The notes under the pieces were generated by a model. It saw only the letters and a list, made by a program, of their open reading frames with translations. It searched no databases and was not told the DNA's origin. A DNA stretch of 41,355 nt, from contig JACCUI010000283.1 in assembly GCA_013811945.1 (NCBI GenBank), positions 1-41,355 of the forward strand, read 5' to 3'. The DNA is from Pyrinomonadaceae bacterium (GTDB lineage: Bacteria > Acidobacteriota > Blastocatellia > Pyrinomonadales > Pyrinomonadaceae). Made by a program: the position numbers and the translations under genes. Positions 36,401 to 41,355 of the stretch are shown piece after piece. Within the stretch, counting starts at the first letter, position 1. The number at the start of each line of letters is the position of its first letter.

Positions 36401-36461
36401 AGGAGAGTTTCTCTGATGTCCTTGGCTGGGTCCGATTGTCCTTTCCACGGTCCAGAGGTGC

Positions 36462-37056
36462 AGGAAACGCAATCTCGGTGTGGGCGATGCATGGGACGTC
36501 GTTTCGGCAGTGGATTATTTAATCGCCAAGGGCTGGGTCGATAAGAGCCGAGTGGCATGTATGGGCTGGAGTCAAGTGGTTACATTTCTGCCTTTCTGAC
36601 GGCCTCTTCCGATCGCTTTGTAGCATTCTCGGTTGGTGCCGGTATCTCCGATTGGGCGACTTACTACTACAACACCGACATCACACCTTTCACGATTAAC
36701 TACTTGGGCAATAATCCGGTCGAGGATCCGCAGATTTATCAGAAAACCTCTCCGGTCTCTTACATCAAGAACGCGCGAACCCCAACGCTGATTCAGCATG
36801 GTGAACTTGATCGGCGCGTACCCATCGCAACGCCTACCAACTCCGGCAGGCTTTGGAGGATAAAGGCGTTAAGGTCGAAATGATCGTCTACAAGGGATTC
36901 GGGCACGGCATCAATAAGCCAAAAGCTATGCGCGCGGTTATGCAACACAATCTGGAATGGTTTAACCACTATCTCTGGAAGGATCCGCTTTCAGATTTCA
37001 CCACTCCCGAGTTGCCGAAGAAGGAAACCAAAGAGACTAAGAAAAAAGCAGGCTGA
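36462..37056 (+). pseudogene. S9-family (prolyl oligopeptidase) peptidase remnant
   Basis: C-terminal catalytic part of an alpha/beta-hydrolase peptidase. NLGVGDAWDVVSAVDYLIAK then GWVDKSRVACMGWSQ leads to the nucleophile elbow, where one G is lost at about 36576, so GGYISAFLTASSDRF is read in the next frame. A second one-base loss near 36830 lies inside RVPIANAYQL, before DKGVKVEMIVYKGFGHGINK with the catalytic His. ARTPTLIQHGELDRRVP contains the catalytic Asp. The N-terminal propeller is absent; the gene is cut at the inverted-repeat element. With the elbow out of frame the product cannot be active. Confidence 0.8.
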
Positions 37057-37061
37057 CACGA

Positions 37062-37207
37062 TGTCACTCTACGGAACCGCGAGCGGTAGCGACCGGGGCA
37101 TACACTCAACACTGTTCCTGTTCTTATAATACTAAGATCCATTACAAGATGCGGGTTGAGCCCAGGATCCGGTCGCAACCGCTCGCGGTTCCGTAGTGGA
37201 GTGGCAC
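37062..37207. repeat. MITE, family A, copy 4 (cleanest copy)
   Basis: TGTCACTCTACGGAACCGCG at the left and, in reverse, GTGCCACTCCACTACGGAAC at the right; both continue into CGAGCGGTwGCGACCGG. About 70 bp of interior match the copy at 31886 in reverse. It starts 6 bp after the S9 remnant stop codon. Confidence 0.85.
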
Positions 37208-37258
37208 TACAAAACTTCATCAGGTGATTTGGTCTGCTTGAGTAATTTCGACCGACCC

Positions 37259-37332
37259 AAACGATCCACGAAATTACACCAAACCGGCACGAAGTCTTGT
37301 TAGTGTTCATTTCGTGGGAGTTCGTGGATCGT
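37259..37332. repeat. Palindromic element, family B, copy 4
   Basis: Left arm ACGATCCACGAAATTACACC, right arm ATTTCGTGGGAGTTCGTGGA followed by TCGT. It lies 52 bp after the family A element, so two families are stacked in the 419-bp gap 37057-37475 ahead of the Bax-inhibitor gene. Confidence 0.82.
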
Positions 37333-37475
37333 GTCTAACGCTGGGGTAAGTGCCTGACCGCTCAACTTGGGACACAGCTCCTCTTTAGAGCCTCCTCTGC
37401 AGCCGCGGAATATTGGGGAAGAAGGTATAATGAGGACAGTCATTTTAGGAGTGTTACTGAATCAGGGAGGGAAAA

Positions 37476-38183
37476 ATGAGCTGGAACCAATCTTCATTTA
37501 CTTCGGCGCCGGTTGCGGACGTGCGCGACGAACGTGTCGGCGCTTTTCTGAGTCGGGTGTACGGTTGGATGTTCGCCGGTTTGCTGATCACTGCCGTAAC
37601 CGCTTTCACGGTGTCGGCATCACCCGCGCTCATCGAAACGCTATTTAACCGCATCGTGTTTTGGGCTCTGATCATCGCTCAACTCGGTCTCGTAATTTAC
37701 CTCTCAGCACGCGTCGACAAGGTCTCACCGACGATCGCGGCCGGTCTGTTCATCCTGTACTCCGGGCTTACGGGAGTCACTTCCTCTGTAATCCTGCTGA
37801 GTTATACCGGTGCATCAATCACCTCGACCTTCATCGTTACCGCCGGAATGTTCGGGGCCACAGCGGTATTCGGCACCGTCACTAAGAGAAGTCTCGCTGG
37901 GGTGGGCCAATTCATGTTCATGGGTTTAATCGGGCTCATCCTCGCCTCGATTGTCGGCATCTTCTGGCAAAACAGCGCCTTGCAGTTCGTGATATCGGTC
38001 GTCGGCGTTTTGGTTTTCACCGGTCTTACGGCCTGGGACGCCCAACGCCTAAAGCAAATGGCTGTGACGCTGCCGGACGGCCGAGTGGGTGCGTACGCGG
38101 TGGTTGGCGCCCTGTCTCTCTACCTGGATTTCATCAACCTGTTCTTCTTTTTGTTGCGTTTCACGGGAAGTCGCCGCGACTAG
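37476..38183 (+). CDS. Bax inhibitor-1 / YccA family membrane protein
   Basis: A 235-residue protein with seven membrane segments of the BI-1/TMBIM family, related to E. coli YbhL/YccA and the pH-gated calcium leak BsYetJ. The N-terminal RVGAFLSRVYGWMFAGLLIT, the middle GVTSSVILLSYTGASITSTF, and the C-terminal TAWDAQRLKQM with SLYLDFINLFFFLLR are diagnostic; the two Asp of the di-aspartyl pH sensor are in these last segments. A GGAGGG ribosome site lies 8 bp before the ATG. YccA also interacts with FtsH in E. coli, but no link is seen here. Confidence 0.93.
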   Translation: MSWNQSSFTSAPVADVRDERVGAFLSRVYGWMFAGLLITAVTAFTVSASPALIETLFNRIVFWALIIAQLGLVIYLSARVDKVSPTIAAGLFILYSGLTGVTSSVILLSYTGASITSTFIVTAGMFGATAVFGTVTKRSLAGVGQFMFMGLIGLILASIVGIFWQNSALQFVISVVGVLVFTGLTAWDAQRLKQMAVTLPDGRVGAYAVVGALSLYLDFINLFFFLLRFTGSRRD

Positions 38184-38204
38184 AACAGCCTTAGTCGGAC
38201 ATTC

Positions 38205-38236
38205 GGATCTGAGATCTCAATCTGAGATCTCAAATC
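38205..38236. repeat. AGATCT-rich palindromic repeat, third copy
   Basis: TCTGAGATCTCAATCTGAGA then TCTCAAATCCG, the same unit as at 6166 and 6453, again just downstream of a stop codon. The remainder of the gap to 38466 holds a 78-codon minus-strand frame with a TTG start, which I do not call a gene. Confidence 0.65.
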
Positions 38237-38466
38237 CGTGTTCTCGCCTTGGCTCTAAGAGCGCGCCCCGCAGTTTGCAATCGCAAAACAATTTGCACGA
38301 AACTTCTCGTCCGCGGGAAATAATTTCCACGAACTCCCCATCTGCGGTGTTAATCAAGGGGTAGATATCCTCTAGTTTGCGAGCACGCAGGTAGAAAGAG
38401 CACCTACCAGGCAAGGAAGCCTGACGCGGCTGATTAAAGAAGGCCCCCCTCAAGAGTCAATCTACC

Positions 38467-39984
38467 ATGAGAACAACTCTAGTAATTGTCATTACGCTTC
38501 TCGCTACGCTAGCAATCACACGGGAGACTGCGGCGCAACAGCAATCCGCCAAGACCATGTCGACTCCGTCGCTCGTGCTCTCGCCCTGCAATGTCGAGGG
38601 AACCTCCGAGAAAGTTAAGTGTGGAACTCACGAGGTCTATGAGAACCGTACCTCCAAAAAGGGACGCAAGATCAGCTTGAAAATTGTTGTGTTTCCAGCG
38701 ACGGGCAAACAACGCGAGCCAGATCCGTTCGTCTACGTTCCGGGTGGACCGGGTTCTTCGGCTACAGAAGATGCTCCTTATGTTGCCCCGCAGTTTGCAA
38801 AGATCCGTGAGCATCGAGATTTGTTGTTCGTGGACCAGAGGGGAACGGGCGGCTCTCACCCGCTCAACTGCGAGTTTTTCAATGATGCCAATATCCAGAG
38901 TTACTTCGGATATTTCTTTCCCCTTGAGGACGTGCGTAAGTGTCGACAACAATTAGAGCAGAAGGCTGATTTGACACTCTATACCACGCCGATTGCCATG
39001 GACGATCTGGATGAAGTGAGAGCGGCTTTGGGCTATGAGCGCCTCAACCTTTTCGGCTCGTCTTACGGAACGCGCGCTTCCCTCGTCTATCTAAAACAGC
39101 ATCCGGAACACGTCCGCACGGTGACGCTGCAAGGGGTCGCGCCCACCAACCAGTACATGCCGCTGGCGTTTGCGCAGCACATGGAGCGGGCGCTGCAAGG
39201 GGTCCTGTCGGAATGCGGCGCTGATGAAGCGTGTAATCGAGCGTTTCCAGGCCTTCGCGCGGAAACCAAAGCCGTGCTTGGGCGCTTGATTCAGGGACCG
39301 GTCGAAGTGGAGGTGCGAAAGAATTTCGACCGAGGAGGTAATGCTCCGAGTTTAGCTCCGTCCCCTGAGGAACGCGTGAAAGTAAAACTCTCTCGTGACT
39401 TGGCGGTGGAAGCGGTTCGTTACATGTTGTATCACCCCGGCGGTGCAAGCCGGGCGCCTCTCGTTCTTCACCAGGCAGCGCAAGGTAACTTTGTCCCCCT
39501 TGCCGAGAACGCCTTAAGCTATCGCCGGAACTTGGTGGGGTCCGGCGCCAACGGGATGTATCTCTCTGTTACCTGTGCCGAGGACCTTCCCTGGATAAAG
39601 GCAGGCGAGGGAGAACGCCTGGCCGCCAACACTTTTCTCGGCGACTATCGTTTGCGTCAACAGCGAGAGGCGTGTGCGCTCTGGCCACGCGCAACCGTAC
39701 CTAGCGACTACAGCGAGCCGGTGCGCGGTTATGCTCCGGTCTTGATTCTGACTGGCGAGTGGGATCCGGTAACGCCACCGTCAAATGGAGATGCTACTGC
39801 TCGACACCTTCCCAATAGTCTGCATGTCGTAGTTCCACACGGAGCCCACGGATTTGGCGGCCTGGAAGGCATCGACTGCATTGAACGGTTGAACACTGAG
39901 TTTGTCGAAAAGGGGACCGTGAAGGGACTCGACACTTCGTGCGTGAAGAACATTCGCCGCAAAGGGTTCAATGTGAAACTATAA
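38467..39984 (+). CDS. Exported alpha/beta hydrolase, S33 / TAP-like peptidase
   Basis: A 505-residue secreted hydrolase of the tripeptidyl aminopeptidase/proline iminopeptidase group. Signal peptide MRTTLVIVITLLATLAITRE (cleavage near TAA-QQQ). The oxyanion loop is VYVPGGPGSSA, then DLLFVDQRGTGGSHPL. The nucleophile is Ser in LFGSSYGTRASLVYL (GxSxG, about residue 199). The acid Asp is in ILTGEWDPVTPP and the His in PHGAHGFGG, followed by a TAP-like C-terminal segment with paired Cys. All three catalytic residues are present. It probably trims peptides in the periplasm or outside the cell. Confidence 0.9.
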   Translation: MRTTLVIVITLLATLAITRETAAQQQSAKTMSTPSLVLSPCNVEGTSEKVKCGTHEVYENRTSKKGRKISLKIVVFPATGKQREPDPFVYVPGGPGSSATEDAPYVAPQFAKIREHRDLLFVDQRGTGGSHPLNCEFFNDANIQSYFGYFFPLEDVRKCRQQLEQKADLTLYTTPIAMDDLDEVRAALGYERLNLFGSSYGTRASLVYLKQHPEHVRTVTLQGVAPTNQYMPLAFAQHMERALQGVLSECGADEACNRAFPGLRAETKAVLGRLIQGPVEVEVRKNFDRGGNAPSLAPSPEERVKVKLSRDLAVEAVRYMLYHPGGASRAPLVLHQAAQGNFVPLAENALSYRRNLVGSGANGMYLSVTCAEDLPWIKAGEGERLAANTFLGDYRLRQQREACALWPRATVPSDYSEPVRGYAPVLILTGEWDPVTPPSNGDATARHLPNSLHVVVPHGAHGFGGLEGIDCIERLNTEFVEKGTVKGLDTSCVKNIRRKGFNVKL

Positions 39985-40030
39985 GCAGGAGGCAGGGCAG
40001 AAGGCAGGACCAGGTGGGGCAGGAGCAGGA

Positions 40031-40080
40031 GCTACGTGGGTTTGTCAGAACGGGTGAGCGGTAGCGACCCGGTCTCAACA
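40031..40080. repeat. Direct repeat unit 1 with family A core
   Basis: GCTACGTGG followed by TTGTCAGAACGGGTGAGCGG and TAGCGACCCGGTCTCAACA. A second near-identical unit lies at 40102. The GCGGTAGCGACC core ties it to the family A inverted repeats, but here the two units are in the same orientation. Confidence 0.75.
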
Positions 40081-40101
40081 GGGAGCATATGACGAGAAGG
40101 G

Positions 40102-40152
40102 GCTACGTGGTGCTTGTCAGAACGGGTGAGCGGTAGCGACCCGGTCTCAACA
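40102..40152. repeat. Direct repeat unit 2 with family A core
   Basis: Same 34-bp block as unit 1 (TGTCAGAACGGGTGAGCGGT through GGTCTCAACA) with 21 bp between units. It ends 12 bp before the start codon of the next gene, so it could affect that gene's translation start. Confidence 0.75.
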
Positions 40153-40164
40153 CGAGAACCAATC

Positions 40165-40767
40165 ATGAATAAGCTAATCAGGATTGCCTTAGCGTTGGCG
40201 GTTGGCTGCACCGGGAGCATCGTTTCTCTCGGGCAACCCCAGACGACCCAGGGCAAAGATCACAAGGTCAAAGTCAAAGGCGATCGAGTTGTCCTGCGAG
40301 ACAAATCGAAGCCGGTGAGGCGCGCTTTGGAAGAACAATACGCGAAGATTGCAGAAGCCACTCGCGAGAAAGACCTCGTCGCTTTGCTCGCATTGCGCAC
40401 CCCTGACTTCACGGTAAAGACGGCGAAAGGTGAAATCTGGTCATACGAGCAATCGGCGGATTACGCTAAACGTGGATTTGAGCAGGTGCAGTCGATCGTG
40501 AGCTTAAGCTTCACCATTGGGGTAATTAACGTTTCCGGAAACGAAGCGGCGGCCGTCATTCATCAATAGTCTCGAATGCAGATGATGAAAGGAAAGCTGC
40601 GCCGAGTTGAAACGAGCGCAGTGCAACGCGAGACGTGGATCAATACGCCGGAAGGTTGGCGGCTGAAGTTGATTGACGATGTCCATCCCGGCCCTTGGTT
40701 CGTCGAGGGCAAGCGCGTGGACCCGAGCAAGCCTTACGATCCAGACGCGCCGGCTTATGAGCCGTAA
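40165..40767 (+). pseudogene. Exported SnoaL/DUF4440-like protein gene with in-frame amber codon
   Basis: From the ATG at 40165 (MNKLIRIALALAVGCTGSIV, a signal peptide) the frame reads 134 residues to a TAG at 40567, then continues in the same frame to a stop at 40767. LEEQYAKIAEATREKDLVAL and ALRTPDFTVKTAKGEIWSYE are typical of the start of the NTF2-like cone; after the amber, KGKLRRVETSAVQRETWINT and GWRLKLIDDV complete its last strands. One base change (for example GAG to TAG) explains the break. The truncated product would lack the final sheet. Readthrough is possible but unsupported. Confidence 0.7.
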
Positions 40768-40809
40768 GTAGCGCAGACACCAATCGGCAATTGGAAATCG
40801 GCAATGTTC

Positions 40810-41355
40810 CTAGTTCGGGCAGGCGGCGCCAAAGCGGGCCCAGTCTTGAAACTTCTGAGCAAATTCACCGTGGGTCATCGGCGGCAGAGTGCGGCCCTCA
40901 CCCGGGTCCCAACCCCATAACACCAGTTTGTCTCCGGTAACGTGTTCGACGATCTGAGCGACGGTCTTGTTGTTGTTCTGTTTCGGATCCTTAATCTGGC
41001 GACAAATCTGTCCAGGCGTCCGGCCCTCCCAGATCATCGGCATGGCAGCGGGCGGTAGATGCCAATTAGGTGCTCCCGGCGGCATGTTCGGTCCGGCAAC
41101 GTTCTGTTCCTGATGACAGGCGCTGCACTTTTGGCCGTACTTGCCTTTCCCGTCAATTTCCCGGCGCACGTTTTGCACATGCACTCGTAAGTCATCGCCC
41201 TGGCGGGGAAAGTCGCCGGTCGCATGGCAATTCAAACAGCGCGGGTGTTTTAGAACTGGAATCACTGCCAGAAAAGCCTCGCGCGCGCGCGCGTCGTTTT
41301 TCTGTGCGGCAGGTTCGCTATTGCCGACATGCCAAACGTCGATGGCCCATGCGTA
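40810..41355 (-). CDS. Dihaem cytochrome c-type protein (5' partial)
   Basis: The frame is open to the window edge, so only the C-terminal 181 residues are seen. Two haem-attachment motifs, CLNCH and CSACH, are spaced about 40 residues apart (HPRCLNCHATGDFPRQGDDL and GQKCSACHQEQNVAGPN). The rest (PPGAPNWHLPP, TPGQICRQIKDPKQNNNKTV, HVTGDKLVLWGWDPGEGR) matches proteins often labelled isoquinoline 1-oxidoreductase subunit, a name by homology with little direct evidence. It should be exported for haem attachment. A GTG at 41265 in frame is not the true start, since homologous-looking sequence continues upstream. Confidence 0.82.
   Translation of the reverse strand, partial: YAWAIDVWHVGNSEPAAQKNDARAREAFLAVIPVLKHPRCLNCHATGDFPRQGDDLRVHVQNVRREIDGKGKYGQKCSACHQEQNVAGPNMPPGAPNWHLPPAAMPMIWEGRTPGQICRQIKDPKQNNNKTVAQIVEHVTGDKLVLWGWDPGEGRTLPPMTHGEFAQKFQDWARFGAACPN

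Noticed and set aside
38217-38453. 78-codon minus-strand ORF with a stretch LEDIYPLINTADGEFVEIIS
   Set aside because: The stretch looks protein-like, but the start would be TTG, the frame runs into an AGATCT repeat, and I know no matching family. It could be a relic.
40031-40152. Possible CRISPR-like array
   Set aside because: Only two units with a 21-bp interval, and the same core appears as inverted pairs elsewhere; no cas genes.

Overview
The window looks like a chromosomal segment of a GC-moderate Gram-negative soil-type bacterium. Gene style (class II-like EPSP synthase, Pr6Pr and META-domain proteins, LolA-like secreted proteins, an isoquinoline 1-oxidoreductase-type dihaem protein) and many dispersed palindromic intergenic elements suggest Acidobacteriota, perhaps Blastocatellia. 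That placement is inference; there is no rRNA, and I recognised no tRNA gene or CRISPR array.

Layout. 1-6.2 kb: a fatty-acid beta-oxidation set in the order fadN-fadA-fadE, split between fadA and fadE by a small overlapping gene pair (an unknown protein and a nucleotidyltransferase-like protein). 6.2-11.2 kb: a metallo-beta-lactamase-fold hydrolase, a small secreted protein, a META-domain protein, a Pr6Pr-type membrane protein and a twin-PDZ secreted protein. 11.2-15.1 kb, minus strand: a partner-switch cassette (RsbW-like ATPase and two STAS antagonists), then a DUF2062 membrane protein and a large exported protein with a TPR-like tail. 15.4-17.3 kb: aroA and aroK. 17.4-18.4 kb: a decayed membrane-protein gene with three frame changes. 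18.6-22.7 kb: a soluble PRC/MgtE_N/CBS protein, an atypical Nramp transporter and an MscS channel with a cyclic-nucleotide-binding domain. 23.0-31.8 kb: a chaperone island, hsp20-clpB-hsp20-grpE-groEL-clpC-like, without dnaK, dnaJ or groES. 32.2-33.1 kb: a LolA-like secreted protein. 33.5-36.0 kb, minus strand: aroQ-pheA-aroF with overlapping ends, preceded by a sigma70-type promoter, a 35-residue leader peptide rich in Phe and Tyr, and a strong intrinsic terminator. 36.1-41.4 kb: a MITE-truncated S9 peptidase pseudogene, a Bax-inhibitor-1 protein, an exported S33 hydrolase, a SnoaL-like gene with an in-frame amber codon and the 3' part of a dihaem protein gene.

The most striking signal is the minus-strand leader at about 35.73-36.03 kb. 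It has every part of a classical ribosome-stalling attenuator: promoter, leader peptide with six aromatic residues among nine, a hairpin over the Phe-Phe codons, a competing antiterminator pairing and a 14-bp GC-rich terminator ending in seven U. It sits upstream of the genes that make prephenate, phenylpyruvate and DAHP. The prephenate dehydratase lacks an ACT domain, so transcription attenuation, with the N-terminal domain of the DAHP synthase, may carry the feedback control.

A second theme is repeat density. At least six kinds of palindromic intergenic element occur here, two of them families with four or more copies in 41 kb, and one element is nested in another. Many lie at gene 3' ends, and one abuts the broken 5' end of a peptidase gene.
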